A stretch of DNA of 64,000 bases from Providencia hangzhouensis (GTDB taxonomy: Bacteria > Pseudomonadota > Gammaproteobacteria > Enterobacterales > Enterobacteriaceae): assembly GCF_029193595.2 (NCBI RefSeq), contig NZ_CP135052.1, forward strand, positions 2,542,001 through 2,606,000, written 5' to 3'. A model generated the notes under the pieces. It ran no database searches. It had not been told where the DNA came from and was given only the letters and a program-made list of their open reading frames with translations. Within the stretch, counting starts at the first letter, position 1. Each line of letters begins with the position of its first letter. The position numbers were made by a program, and so were the translations under genes. Positions 30,762 to 40,027 of the stretch are shown piece by piece.

Positions 30762-31967
30762 ATGGCGCAGGTGTCACGGGCAAGAAGCCTTGGTAAGTAT
30801 TTCCTTTTGCTTGACAACATGTTGGTTGTCCTCGGCTTTTTTGTTGTTTTTCCGCTTATTTCCATTCGTTTTGTTGATCAACTAGGTTGGGCCGCCGTGG
30901 TGGTGGGTTTTGCCTTAGGGCTTCGTCAGTTTGTTCAACAGGGTTTAGGTATCTTTGGCGGTGCTATCGCTGACCGATTTGGTGCGAAACCCATGATTGT
31001 TATTGGAATGCTATTACGTGCCAGTGGTTTTGCAGTGATGGCAGTGGCCCATGACCCTTGGGTTTTATGGTTATCTTGCGTCCTTTCTGCACTGGGTGGA
31101 ACCTTGTTTGATCCCCCACGAACCGCATTAGTTATTAAATTAACTCGCCCTTATGAACGCGGCCGTTTTTATTCTTTACTCTTAATGCAAGACAGTGCTG
31201 GAGCCGTTATTGGCGCGTTGATTGGTAGTTGGTTATTACAATATGACTTCCATTATGTCTGCTGGGTTGGCGCTGCTGTTTTTATTATTGCTGCTATCTG
31301 TAATGCTTGGTTGTTACCTGCTTATCGAATATCAACCATCAGAACCCCTATTAAAGAAGGTATGGGCCGTGTACTAAAAGACAAACGCTTTGTGACTTAT
31401 GTAGTCACTTTAGCTGGCTATTTTATGTTGTCAGTACAAGTGATGCTTATGTTTCCTATTGTTGTCAATGAGTTAGCAGGGACGCCAACTGCCGTCAAAT
31501 GGATGTATGCGATTGAAGCAGCGATATCCTTAACATTGCTTTACCCTATTGCTCGTTGGAGCGAAAAACATTTTCGCCTTGAGCAACGGCTCATGGCCGG
31601 GCTATTTTTAATGAGTCTCAGCATGTTTCCAATTGGCATGACAACCTCACTCAACACGCTATTTGCCCTTATTTGCCTATTTTATTTAGGTACTGTGACT
31701 GCCGACCCCGCTAGAGAAACACTAAGCGCATCACTTGCTGACCCAAGAGCCAGAGGGAGCTATATGGGCTTTAGCCGCTTAGGCCTTGCTTTAGGCGGAG
31801 CTGTCGGTTACACCGGTGGCGGCTGGATGTACGATATTGGCCACCAATGGAATATGCCACAATTACCTTGGTTCTTATTAGGGATCATCGGTTTTATCAC
31901 TTTATGGGCACTGCATAAGCAATTTAACCGTAAAAAAATTGAAACAGTCATGTTGAGTGGGCAGTAA
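30762..31967 (+). CDS. mdtH: MFS multidrug efflux transporter MdtH
   Basis: 401 residues, 12 membrane helices. Start [20 protein letters not shown] aligns with E. coli MdtH; ATG 30762 has only a weak SD. MFS loop 2-3 signature [12 protein letters not shown] at about residues 66-77. In E. coli linked to quinolone tolerance. Gene order rimJ-mdtH-yceB follows E. coli except that grxB is absent between mdtH and yceB. Confidence 0.95.
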   Translation: MAQVSRARSLGKYFLLLDNMLVVLGFFVVFPLISIRFVDQLGWAAVVVGFALGLRQFVQQGLGIFGGAIADRFGAKPMIVIGMLLRASGFAVMAVAHDPWVLWLSCVLSALGGTLFDPPRTALVIKLTRPYERGRFYSLLLMQDSAGAVIGALIGSWLLQYDFHYVCWVGAAVFIIAAICNAWLLPAYRISTIRTPIKEGMGRVLKDKRFVTYVVTLAGYFMLSVQVMLMFPIVVNELAGTPTAVKWMYAIEAAISLTLLYPIARWSEKHFRLEQRLMAGLFLMSLSMFPIGMTTSLNTLFALICLFYLGTVTADPARETLSASLADPRARGSYMGFSRLGLALGGAVGYTGGGWMYDIGHQWNMPQLPWFLLGIIGFITLWALHKQFNRKKIETVMLSGQ

Positions 31968-32005
31968 TGCGCTAAACTAGCGGTATTACTGTAAAAGGAG
32001 TCTTT

Positions 32006-32566
32006 ATGAAGAAGTTTATAATCGCCGCTATGGTGGGCTTTCTCACTCTCTTATCGGGTTGTAGTCAATTATCTGAGTTTAGTATTAGTGAATCACAAAT
32101 TAATGATTATCTTGCTAATAAAGTAAAATATGACCACAAGGTCGGCATTACTGGCTTTGCTGATGCGGATATTCAACTCGCTAATTTAAAATCAGAAATC
32201 GGCCGCAGTGAACCTGGAAAAGTCGCGTTGACAGGGGATGCAAGCGTTAAATTAGACTCGCTGATTGGTAAAGCAGAAGCACAAATTAACCTGACCCTCA
32301 CTGCTCGTCCTTATTTTGACGCCAAAACCGGCTCAATTTACTTAAAAGAGTTAAATATTAGCAGTTACAAGGTAACACCCGAAAATATGGATACGGCAAT
32401 GTCAGCTGTTATTCCTTACTTAAATAGTTCCCTTGAAACTTTCTTTGAAACTCAGCCTGTTTATGTGTTAAATCCAGATAATGGTGCTGCTGAAGCAACT
32501 GCGAAGAAACTCGCTAAAGGTCTTGAAATCAAACCGGGCAAACTGGTCATTCCATTAGTTGATTAA
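32006..32566 (+). CDS. yceB: YceB family lipoprotein (DUF1439)
   Basis: 186 residues. Lipoprotein signal with lipobox LLSGC (Cys19). The mature domain (FSISESQINDYLANKV) is the DUF1439 type, related to tubular lipid-binding folds; function unknown. AAGGAG SD at 6 bases. Follows mdtH by 38 bases and is closed by a terminator. Confidence 0.93.
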   Translation: MKKFIIAAMVGFLTLLSGCSQLSEFSISESQINDYLANKVKYDHKVGITGFADADIQLANLKSEIGRSEPGKVALTGDASVKLDSLIGKAEAQINLTLTARPYFDAKTGSIYLKELNISSYKVTPENMDTAMSAVIPYLNSSLETFFETQPVYVLNPDNGAAEATAKKLAKGLEIKPGKLVIPLVD

Positions 32567-32601
32567 TTTTAACCATAAATTATTTCGATTGATAAAAGCA
32601 T

Positions 32602-32634
32602 GAAAGGCAACAAAAAGTCTGTTGCCTTTCTAAC
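32602..32634 (+). terminator. Hairpin terminator after yceB
   Basis: Perfect 11-bp stem GAAAGGCAACA (32602-32612) / TGTTGCCTTTC (32620-32630). The T tract is weak (TAACTTATT). Lies 35 bases after the yceB stop and about 90 before the convergent ycdY stop. Confidence 0.7.
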
Positions 32635-32720
32635 TTATTCAATCTTCAAACAAAATTATTAATCAATACCGCTGACTAAAACATAAGTAACATCATCATA
32701 AAAAAGTGACAGCGTCACAG

Positions 32721-33272
32721 CTATTCGGTTTCTGAGTCAAGCTCATCACGCAGAGCAATAACTGCATCACGCGTAATTTGGGCTAAAGTACGATAAAACG
32801 TGGTTGTAGCATGCGCTTCAACTTTACCTAGAAAGCTGCCATACCAGCTAAGAATATAGCTATCAAATAATTCTTCTTGGGCGGCTGTTTCATCTTCTGC
32901 CGCTTGGTCTTCCAACCAAGAAGCCGCGAGTAGTAACGCACCAAAAGCATCCGCAGGTGCATTCGTCAGGGACATTCCTCTCACAGTTAAAAATTCGCGA
33001 ACTTCTGCTTCTGTAATTTCAGAATCGTAATCATTCGCTAGCATTGAAACTGCTGGGGATTCACCTACAAACAGGGCTTGGTAATCCGCATTAACCGCAT
33101 TGATATCGAGATCTTTTGCCATGCGCGACCATAATTCATCTTGCTCCAATGGCCATGATGCTTTTAATTTATCTTGAGCAATCATATCAATAAGCGGCTT
33201 TACGAGGCTATCAGAGGGACTACGTTGAAATAGTGTCCCCAAAATACGGCAGACGATTGAAAATTCGTTCAT
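32721..33272 (-). CDS. ycdY: TorD-family chaperone YcdY
   Basis: 183 residues, all-helical. TorD/DmsD family members bind signal peptides or assist maturation of molybdoenzymes; E. coli YcdY instead helps the zinc phosphatase YcdX. Seen: LLAASWLEDQAAED and FLGKVEAHATTTFYRTLA, the conserved face of the family. In E. coli the order is ghrA-ycdX-ycdY; here ycdX is absent between them. With dmsABC 10 kb away, a role in DMSO reductase maturation could be considered but is not shown. Confidence 0.9.
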   Translation of the reverse strand: MNEFSIVCRILGTLFQRSPSDSLVKPLIDMIAQDKLKASWPLEQDELWSRMAKDLDINAVNADYQALFVGESPAVSMLANDYDSEITEAEVREFLTVRGMSLTNAPADAFGALLLAASWLEDQAAEDETAAQEELFDSYILSWYGSFLGKVEAHATTTFYRTLAQITRDAVIALRDELDSETE

Positions 33273-33409
33273 ATATTATCCTATTTTTCAGATTCAGTAG
33301 TCACACCTCGTGACCGAAGCAGTTACTTTCAGTATATCGAAAAAATAGGAAAGATATTAGGGGTGATGATTGCGAGTGTTCACAAAGACCACTCGCAACA
33401 AAGAAGTGA

Positions 33410-34351
33410 CTAATAACCGCGTTGCATATCAACCACACCAATAGGAGCTTGGCCAGCTTCGATGCGCTGGATATTACTGACAATCATATCCATAGCTTCT
33501 TTCGGTTTTGTAAAGGCGGCAACATGGGGCGTGATAGCGATGCGTGGATGCGTCCAGAACGGGTGCATTTGCGATAACGGTTCACTCGCAAAAACATCAA
33601 GCGCAGCACCTGCAACTTGCCCTGATTCAAGCGCTAAAAGCAAATCTTGCTCAATCAGATGAGCACCACGTGCAAGGTTGATAACATATGCCCCTTGCTC
33701 TAATTGGCTAAATAGTTGCTGGTTTAAAATTCCCACCGTTTCTGGCGTGCTTGGCAGAAGATTAATAATCACACGGGTTCCAGAAAGAAAGCTAGCTAAT
33801 TGGTCATTACCAAAATAGCTTTTTACGTTATCAAGTTGTTTTTCAGAGCGACTCCATGTTCTTACATGAAAACCAAAGCTGACTAAGCGTTTTGCAACCG
33901 CTTGCCCTAATGCCCCTGCTCCCATAACACCAATGACAAAATCTTCGTGTTGGTAGGCTGGTAATTGCTTCCATTGTCGCTGTGATTGTAATTGGCGGTA
34001 CTCATCCATACGACGAAAGTAGCTTAACACTTTTGCACAAGCGTATTCTTCCATTTGAATCGCCATTCCAGTGTCTTCCAAACGCATTACAGGAACGCCT
34101 GCCGGTAAGGTCCCAGGTTTGTCTTGTTCTTGCTTTAAAATAGCATCCACACCCGCACCTAACGCGAAAATACCTTTTAAATCACTGCGACCAGCGAGAC
34201 ATTCATAAGGCGGTAACCAAACCATAGCGTAATCTGCACTTTGGTTATCCCCTTTTTCCCATTGGCGAATATTCACTTGGGGTAATCGCGCTTTCATGCC
34301 CTCAATCCACTGTTTTGAATCAAAAAATGGATGGTAAAATAAAATATTCAT
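33410..34351 (-). CDS. ghrA: Glyoxylate/hydroxypyruvate reductase A
   Basis: 313-residue D-2-hydroxyacid dehydrogenase reducing glyoxylate and hydroxypyruvate with NADPH. Rossmann motif VMGAGALGQAVAKRL near residue 144, substrate arginine in NLARGAHLI, and catalytic His in ITPHVAAFT. Length matches E. coli GhrA (312). Divergent from the tRNA-Ser gene as in E. coli, where serX lies next to ghrA. Confidence 0.95.
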   Translation of the reverse strand: MNILFYHPFFDSKQWIEGMKARLPQVNIRQWEKGDNQSADYAMVWLPPYECLAGRSDLKGIFALGAGVDAILKQEQDKPGTLPAGVPVMRLEDTGMAIQMEEYACAKVLSYFRRMDEYRQLQSQRQWKQLPAYQHEDFVIGVMGAGALGQAVAKRLVSFGFHVRTWSRSEKQLDNVKSYFGNDQLASFLSGTRVIINLLPSTPETVGILNQQLFSQLEQGAYVINLARGAHLIEQDLLLALESGQVAGAALDVFASEPLSQMHPFWTHPRIAITPHVAAFTKPKEAMDMIVSNIQRIEAGQAPIGVVDMQRGY

Positions 34352-34602
34352 GGCAACTCCTCTTTAGTTTCTAACAGAGTGTGCCGAATGGCATTTCTTT
34401 TCAAGTTAATCAAGCCGATACACTGTATTCAATCAGAATTTTGTTAACTAGCTAACGCTTTTTATCTTCACGACTTGCCGTTTCAAATTAACATTAAACG
34501 TATTATTTACCTTAGCTGATAACATTTAAGATTAGATAATAATCAAATTGTTTTTTATTTAGCTAAACAGCAACAAAAGTCGGAAAAAGGATAAATAGGG
34601 AG
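34352..34602. other. Intergenic region between ghrA and the tRNA promoter
   Basis: About 250 AT-rich bases holding the ghrA promoter. No additional gene or RNA recognised. Confidence 0.5.
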
Positions 34603-34631
34603 TTGACGTTAGACGCTATTTTCCCTATAGT
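34603..34631 (+). promoter_or_regulatory. Sigma-70 promoter of the tRNA-Ser gene
   Basis: -35 TTGACG (34603-34608), 17-base spacer, -10 TATAGT (34626-34631), then a GC-rich discriminator (AGCGCCCCG) typical of stringently controlled stable-RNA promoters. Lies 57 bases before the mature tRNA. Confidence 0.88.
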
Positions 34632-34688
34632 AGCGCCCCGTTGCAGAGCAGGTTTTTATTCCCTACTCCACAACAGATTTAGAAAAAC

Positions 34689-34776
34689 GGTGAGGTGTCC
34701 GAGAGGCTGAAGGAGCACGCCTGGAAAGTGTGTATACGGCAACGTATCGAGGGTTCGAATCCCTCCCTCACCGCCA
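34689..34776 (+). tRNA. serX: tRNA-Ser (anticodon GGA)
   Basis: 88 nucleotides including an encoded CCA. Acceptor stem GGTGAGG / CCTCACC pairs perfectly, anticodon loop CTGGAAA gives GGA (34723-34725), a long variable arm follows (class II tRNA), and the T arm is GAGGG-TTCGAAT-CCCTC. Reads UCC and UCU codons. Followed after 8 bases by the stop of the convergent transporter gene, so the two transcripts must end in overlapping sequence. Confidence 0.98.
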
Positions 34777-34784
34777 TTTTTCTT

Positions 34785-36305
34785 CTAGTTTTTCCTCTCT
34801 TCTTCTTGATATGCCATTCCTTGATTTTTTTTCTCTTTCGGTTCTATACCAATTCCTTGTTCGTAATATTCGCGGCTTATATCTTCCCAGAGTTCTGCAT
34901 TTTCTATCCCAGCGACTTTCGGGTCAAACACCGGATCAACGCCTAGTTTTTCCTGCCGCTCAAAGTCACGCAGTGCTCGTAATGCAGGTTTCGACAGGAA
35001 GACTATGGCAATAAGATTAAGGTAACTCATACTACCGAACCCAATATCGCCAAGGCTCCACATTAAGCTCACTGACTGAACGCTTCCCATAAAAACAATA
35101 ATCAGAAATACAAACTTAAGTATCAATTTCAAAATGGGGTAACGCAATTTTCTATCGAGATAAACAATCGTGGTTTCTGCAATATAGTAATAAGCCATCA
35201 AGGTTGTGAAAGCGAATAAAAATACGGCGATTGAGACAAATCCCGACCCTGCAGAAGTAAAGACTGTTGATACCGCCATTTGTGTCCATGCGGTCCCCGC
35301 GGCAACCCCGGGAACATATTCGACTAAGGCAGTCGCTGAACCATCTGGAAAAACGTTATACATATTGGTGACAAGGATCATCAAACCTGATGCTGTACAC
35401 ACAACGACAGTATCGATATAAATAGAAAACGCTTGAATTAAACCTTGTTTTACAGGGTGGCTTACCTCGGCTGCCGCAGAACTAAATGTGGCTTCACCCG
35501 CACCTGCCACGTTGGAAAAAACGGCACGGCGCACACCCCATGAGACAGCCGTACCAACAATACCACCGAATACAGCGTCCATTCCCATCGCACTACGGAA
35601 AATTAAACTGAACATACCCGGCACTTGTTCGTAATGGCTACCCAAGATGATCACCATCATGACGATATATGCCAATGCCATAATTGGCACGATCTTGTCT
35701 GCTGCACTCGCAATACGTTTTACACCACCAAAGATTAACCATGCCATCAGCACTGTCACAATGCCGCCTGTCGCAATTGGGGGTAAGTTAAATGCAGTTT
35801 GAAAGGAATCAGCAATGGTATTGGCTTGAATACCCGGAACCAGTACTCCATAAGATAGGCAAATAACCGCAGCCACTATAATGGCAAATGGTTTCAGTTT
35901 TAACCCTTTCTCGATATAGTAAGGGGAGCCTCCGCGGTATTGGCCATCAGAGCGCTGTTTGTATACTTGAGCAAGTGTGGATTCGATAAATGCGCTTGCT
36001 CCCCCCAATAGCCCCATGACAACCATCCAGAAGATTGCACCGGGGCCGCCTGCGGCAATGGCTGTCGCCACCCCCGCAATATTACCTACCCCTACACGCC
36101 CTGATAATGCTAAACAGAATGCTTGGAAGGAGGAAATTCCTTCTTTTGACGCTTTATTTTCCTTTAACAAACATACCATTTTAATGAGATAGCGAAACTG
36201 TACACCGCGAGTCGCTAATGTAAAATAGAGCCCAACACCTAGCGATAACACCACTAATGCATTACCCCAGATGTAACCAACGATTGTATTAACGATGGCT
36301 TCCAT
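34785..36305 (-). CDS. Sodium:alanine (AGCS) family symporter, possibly hydroxyproline uptake
   Basis: 506 residues with about 10-11 membrane helices. AGCS signature near the N-terminus (FCLALSGRVGVGNIAGVATAI is partly conserved, residues 62-82) and GPGAIFWM. Members import alanine, glycine or related small amino acids with Na+. It lies 89 bases downstream of the hydroxyproline catabolic genes on the same strand but beyond a terminator, so joint use is plausible and not certain; D-alanine or another amino acid is the alternative substrate. Confidence 0.88.
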   Translation of the reverse strand: MEAIVNTIVGYIWGNALVVLSLGVGLYFTLATRGVQFRYLIKMVCLLKENKASKEGISSFQAFCLALSGRVGVGNIAGVATAIAAGGPGAIFWMVVMGLLGGASAFIESTLAQVYKQRSDGQYRGGSPYYIEKGLKLKPFAIIVAAVICLSYGVLVPGIQANTIADSFQTAFNLPPIATGGIVTVLMAWLIFGGVKRIASAADKIVPIMALAYIVMMVIILGSHYEQVPGMFSLIFRSAMGMDAVFGGIVGTAVSWGVRRAVFSNVAGAGEATFSSAAAEVSHPVKQGLIQAFSIYIDTVVVCTASGLMILVTNMYNVFPDGSATALVEYVPGVAAGTAWTQMAVSTVFTSAGSGFVSIAVFLFAFTTLMAYYYIAETTIVYLDRKLRYPILKLILKFVFLIIVFMGSVQSVSLMWSLGDIGFGSMSYLNLIAIVFLSKPALRALRDFERQEKLGVDPVFDPKVAGIENAELWEDISREYYEQGIGIEPKEKKNQGMAYQEEERKN

Positions 36306-36351
36306 TTTGTACTCCTTCGTTATTGTAATTGTTTATTTGTATTTGCAGGGT

Positions 36352-36385
36352 AAAAAAAAACCTGAGTCCAATAAGGTACTCAGGT
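36352..36385 (-). terminator. Intrinsic terminator after the aldehyde dehydrogenase gene
   Basis: Stem ACCTGAGT (36360-36367) / ACTCAGGT (36378-36385); on the minus strand it runs into a nine-T tract. It ends the four-gene hydroxyproline operon before the transporter gene. Confidence 0.88.
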
Positions 36386-36393
36386 CAACGTTT

Positions 36394-37878
36394 TTATTGA
36401 TGAATAAACCAGATAACCTTGGTTTGAGTGTATTGTTCAAATGCCTCTAAACCGTTGTCTTTACCGCCAAAGCCTGATTGACGAAAGCCACCAAACGGCG
36501 TTGTAATATTGCCTTCACTAAAACCATTGACTGAAACGGTGCCTGCATTAATGCGCTGTGCAATTTGCATGGCTCGGTGAATATTTTGGCTATAAAATGA
36601 AGCCGCTAAACCATATTGAGTGTTATTGGCCAAAGCGACCGCTTCATCATCAGTTTTAAAAGACGTAACGGCTAAAATAGGGCCAAAAACTTCATGCTTA
36701 AATAGTGACATTTCAGGAGTGACTTCATCAAAAATTGTCGGTTCGATATACCATCCAGCCCCCAATTCATGATGGACCTTCCCACCAGCAATGAGTTTTC
36801 CGCCCTCTTTTAATGTGGAATCTAAAAATGATTTCACTTTTTCAAAGTGAGCTTGTTCGACCATTGGCCCAATTGAAATATCCGCATGCCTTGGGTCGCC
36901 GACTTTCCATTCTTTAACGGCGACGGCAAGTTTCTCTAATAGTGTTTTTTTGATACTTTCATGCACAATTAAGCGAGAACCGCAGCTGCAATTTTCACTC
37001 ATATTCCAAAAGGCAGCCGCCATAATATGCGGAATTGCCGCCTCAATATTGGCATCTTCAAACACCACTTGAGGGCTTTTTCCCCCACATTCGAGTACAA
37101 TTTCTTTTAAGTTACTTTCTGCTGAATATTTTAAGAATAAACGCCCTACCTCTGTTGAACCGGTGAATGACACAACATCCACATCATGATGGCGGCCAAG
37201 AGCTTCCCCGACTTTTTCACCTAACCCACAGACTAGACTTAATGCGCCTTTAGGGACTCCTGCCTCATAGGCCAGTTCCACCATACGATAAGCACTTAAT
37301 GAGGTTAATTCGGCAGGTTTCACAATCACCGAGTTGCCTACCGCGAGAGCGGGTGCCACTTTCCATGCAAACATCTGAGCAGGGAAATTCCACGGCAACA
37401 CTGCACCAACCACGCCAATAGGCTCATGCACTATCAACCCCAATTCTTGATGGCTTGTTGGTGCAATTTTACCAAACAGTTTGTCAATCGCTTCGGCATA
37501 CCAATAAAAGGTGTCAATCGTTGCAGGTAAATCCGTATTTAAGCATTCAGTGATAGGCTTACCTGCATCAATACAATCTAGCGCCGCAAGCTCTTCACTG
37601 TGTTTTTCAATGAGATGAGCCCATTTAAGCATGACAACTTTACGTTCTTGAGGCGATAACCCGCGCCATTCACCTTGATTAAATGTGTTACGCGCTACCT
37701 GTACCGCGGCATTAATATCGTTCGCATCACCGTCAGCAATAAAACCAATAACACTATTATCGATTGGAGTACGGTTTTCTAATTTATTTTGCTGTTCTGG
37801 GTGCCCTGCAATTAAATTGCCCGCCCACAGTTTCCCTTGTTTTGCACGTTCAAACACCTGCTGTTGGGTCATGGTCAT
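36394..37878 (-). CDS. NAD(P)-dependent aldehyde dehydrogenase, likely 2-oxoglutarate semialdehyde dehydrogenase
   Basis: 494-residue ALDH superfamily enzyme. Cofactor loop FTGSTEVGRLFLKYS, catalytic glutamate in LECGGKSP and nucleophile in SENCSCGSRL; an extra Cys two residues on from the nucleophile is uncommon. In the hydroxyproline pathway the last step oxidises 2-oxoglutarate semialdehyde to 2-oxoglutarate, which fits the cluster. Sequence style is close to the PuuC/aminoaldehyde group, so substrate is assigned by context. The DapA-family gene stop overlaps its GGGGG SD region. Confidence 0.88.
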   Translation of the reverse strand: MTMTQQQVFERAKQGKLWAGNLIAGHPEQQNKLENRTPIDNSVIGFIADGDANDINAAVQVARNTFNQGEWRGLSPQERKVVMLKWAHLIEKHSEELAALDCIDAGKPITECLNTDLPATIDTFYWYAEAIDKLFGKIAPTSHQELGLIVHEPIGVVGAVLPWNFPAQMFAWKVAPALAVGNSVIVKPAELTSLSAYRMVELAYEAGVPKGALSLVCGLGEKVGEALGRHHDVDVVSFTGSTEVGRLFLKYSAESNLKEIVLECGGKSPQVVFEDANIEAAIPHIMAAAFWNMSENCSCGSRLIVHESIKKTLLEKLAVAVKEWKVGDPRHADISIGPMVEQAHFEKVKSFLDSTLKEGGKLIAGGKVHHELGAGWYIEPTIFDEVTPEMSLFKHEVFGPILAVTSFKTDDEAVALANNTQYGLAASFYSQNIHRAMQIAQRINAGTVSVNGFSEGNITTPFGGFRQSGFGGKDNGLEAFEQYTQTKVIWFIHQ

Positions 37879-37886
37879 ATTTCCCC

Positions 37887-38753
37887 CTAGCGTTTAATTA
37901 ATTTAATGAATTCATCGCGTTCTTGAGACGCTAGATTTGACAGAGGCAAACGAACCGGGCCAACATTGAACGTTCCATTCAAGCAACCCGCCTTAGCTTT
38001 TTGGTTATAGTTCCCTGACTCCATTGAGTAAATTGCAGGATAGATTTCAGTCATAATTTGCTTCGCTTGTTGCCAGTCACCCGCCTGCGCTGCATTAAAA
38101 ATAGCAACTTGCTCTGCTGGGAATACGTTCCCCGCCCCCGCTATCCAACTTTTCGAACCCCAAAAGAAGAAATCCACAGGTTGGTCATCACAGCCACAAA
38201 TAACCTCGAAATTTTTGAATGGTGTTTGTAATAGATGCAATGCTCGGCTAAAGCTACCGCTGCTTTCTTTGATGGCGACAATATTGTCAATTTCAGCTAA
38301 CTTAATGACCGTTTCAATGTCGATTTCAATACCAATCCGAGCGGGAAAATTGTACATAATAATGGGTAATGGTGTTGATTTTGCGACTTTTTCATAATGG
38401 GCATACACCCCTTGCTGGTCCGGCAGACTATACGGCGGAGGCGATAACATTAACCCTTCATAACCGAGCTCTTGAGCTTGTTTCGCGCGTGCAATTGCCC
38501 CCTCGGTTGATAAGTCGTTAATGCCCGCAATTAATGCCACTCGCCCTTTTGCAATCTTGCAAACGGTAGATAACACGGTTTTACGTTCATCTTCATTTAA
38601 AGCGTAATATTCCCCTGTTGTCCCACAAACTACTAAACCGGTAACACCTTGCTCAATAAGTTTTTCAGTTAATTCAGCAAGTGCACTGACATTTAGTGTT
38701 AAATCATCATGAAACGGGGTCACTAAAGGAACAAGAATGCCATGGAAATTCAT
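37887..38753 (-). CDS. DapA-family lyase, likely 1-pyrroline-4-hydroxy-2-carboxylate deaminase
   Basis: 288-residue TIM-barrel of the dihydrodipicolinate synthase/N-acetylneuraminate lyase family. Schiff-base lysine in NIVAIKESSGS (Lys162), tyrosine in MYNFP (Tyr134), and GTTGEYYAL near residue 44. Start ATG 38753 has GAGGAG at 8 bases; the five-codon extension is rejected. Between an epimerase/dehydrogenase pair and a semialdehyde dehydrogenase, the expected reaction is deamination of Pyr4H2C to 2-oxoglutarate semialdehyde. True DapA is excluded by the context. Confidence 0.87.
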   Translation of the reverse strand: MNFHGILVPLVTPFHDDLTLNVSALAELTEKLIEQGVTGLVVCGTTGEYYALNEDERKTVLSTVCKIAKGRVALIAGINDLSTEGAIARAKQAQELGYEGLMLSPPPYSLPDQQGVYAHYEKVAKSTPLPIIMYNFPARIGIEIDIETVIKLAEIDNIVAIKESSGSFSRALHLLQTPFKNFEVICGCDDQPVDFFFWGSKSWIAGAGNVFPAEQVAIFNAAQAGDWQQAKQIMTEIYPAIYSMESGNYNQKAKAGCLNGTFNVGPVRLPLSNLASQERDEFIKLIKR

Positions 38754-38770
38754 TTGAATTCTCCTCAAAA

Positions 38771-40018
38771 TTAAAGAAATCGTTCAATGGAAAAAGGGGT
38801 ACAGTCGATGCTTGTCGGCTGCTGATGAATAAAACTATTCACAATATCTGCGGTGATCGCCGCTTGGGTTAACCCCAAGTGTTGGTGACCAAATGCAAAA
38901 ATATAGGGACCTTTGTGGTCTAAAACTGGCAATGAGTCTGATGTGGATGGGCGAAACCCCATCCATGATGTCGATTGTTGGCTATTTAATGCTTCTTTGA
39001 GCATTGGTTGTGCTAACGGAAGAAAATGTTGAGCACGCTGCATATTTGCGGGGCGCTTTAGCCCTGCGTATTCCACGGTTCCTGCAAGGCGTAACCCTTG
39101 AGACATTGGCGTCATAATAAAACGCCTATCCATACTTGATACAGGTATTGATAAACGGCTTAATTCATTAGGCAACATCAGGTGATAACCACGCTCTGTT
39201 TCAAGTGGCACTTTGATGCGGCTGACCATTTTGACTAATGATTTAGAGAATGCGCCACCTGCAATAACAATTTTTTGTCCTGTGAACTGCCCTTGGGTCG
39301 TTGTCAATACGGCTTGTTGATTCGATGTTGATGTAATTTCTGTTACTTCACAGTGGGTTAATGCCTGCCCACCCGCTTGTAAAAACGCCTCGGTCAACTT
39401 TTGGTGTAATGCACATAAATCCACAACATGGCCTGTATCTGGATAAAAAACACCCCCGATTTGGCTTTCAGATAAAGCAGGTTCGCGTGTGAGTAGCGCA
39501 TCTTGACCAATCAATTGATTTGTCACACCAATACTTTGTAGGTACTCACTGTGCTGACTTAATTTATCGAGAGTTTCTTTTTTCTCAGCCACCAACAGTG
39601 ACCCCTTCATTTTGACAAGGTCACTTAATTGCCATTTTTGAATAAATGCTTGCCATGAATCAAAAGCGGCACTATTTAATGTCGTCAAAGTGTGATGAAT
39701 ATGGGTAAAAGGCTTATGGCGCATATTACCCAATAATTTTATTAACCAAGGGGTTAAGGGTAATAGATAACGCCAATCCAAGCGCAAAGGCCCTAATGGG
39801 TCAAGTAGCATTTTTGGAAGTGATTTTAAGACACTCGGGTCAGCAATCGGAAAAACTTGTTCTGTCGCAATATGCCCTGCGTTGCCAAATGAGGCGCCTT
39901 GGCCAATTTCATGTTTATCAAGCAACAATACGTTTGACCCATTAGCTTGAACTGTCAGCGCAATACTCAGGCCAATAATACCGCCACCCACTACAATCAC
40001 TGGATATTTGCGTTCCAT
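38771..40018 (-). CDS. FAD-dependent D-amino-acid dehydrogenase, likely D-hydroxyproline dehydrogenase
   Basis: 415 residues, DadA/DAO family. FAD-binding dinucleotide fold at the N-terminus (VIVVGGGIIGLSIAL), then SFGNAGHIATEQVFP, and a C-terminal FAD contact GHQHLGLTQA. Oxidises cis-4-hydroxy-D-proline to the pyrroline compound, passing electrons to the respiratory chain. Nine bases separate it from the epimerase gene and 17 from the DapA-family gene. Single-gene form, unlike the three-subunit LhpBEF enzymes of pseudomonads. Confidence 0.87.
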   Translation of the reverse strand: MERKYPVIVVGGGIIGLSIALTVQANGSNVLLLDKHEIGQGASFGNAGHIATEQVFPIADPSVLKSLPKMLLDPLGPLRLDWRYLLPLTPWLIKLLGNMRHKPFTHIHHTLTTLNSAAFDSWQAFIQKWQLSDLVKMKGSLLVAEKKETLDKLSQHSEYLQSIGVTNQLIGQDALLTREPALSESQIGGVFYPDTGHVVDLCALHQKLTEAFLQAGGQALTHCEVTEITSTSNQQAVLTTTQGQFTGQKIVIAGGAFSKSLVKMVSRIKVPLETERGYHLMLPNELSRLSIPVSSMDRRFIMTPMSQGLRLAGTVEYAGLKRPANMQRAQHFLPLAQPMLKEALNSQQSTSWMGFRPSTSDSLPVLDHKGPYIFAFGHQHLGLTQAAITADIVNSFIHQQPTSIDCTPFSIERFL

Positions 40019-40027
40019 TTCATTCCC

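Noticed and set aside
30581..30796. 71-residue frame across the repeat array into mdtH
   Set aside because: Built from repeat sequence and out of frame with mdtH; no coding character.
34695..35014. Plus-strand open frames starting inside the tRNA gene
   Set aside because: They read through tRNA-Ser and antisense to the AGCS transporter gene.
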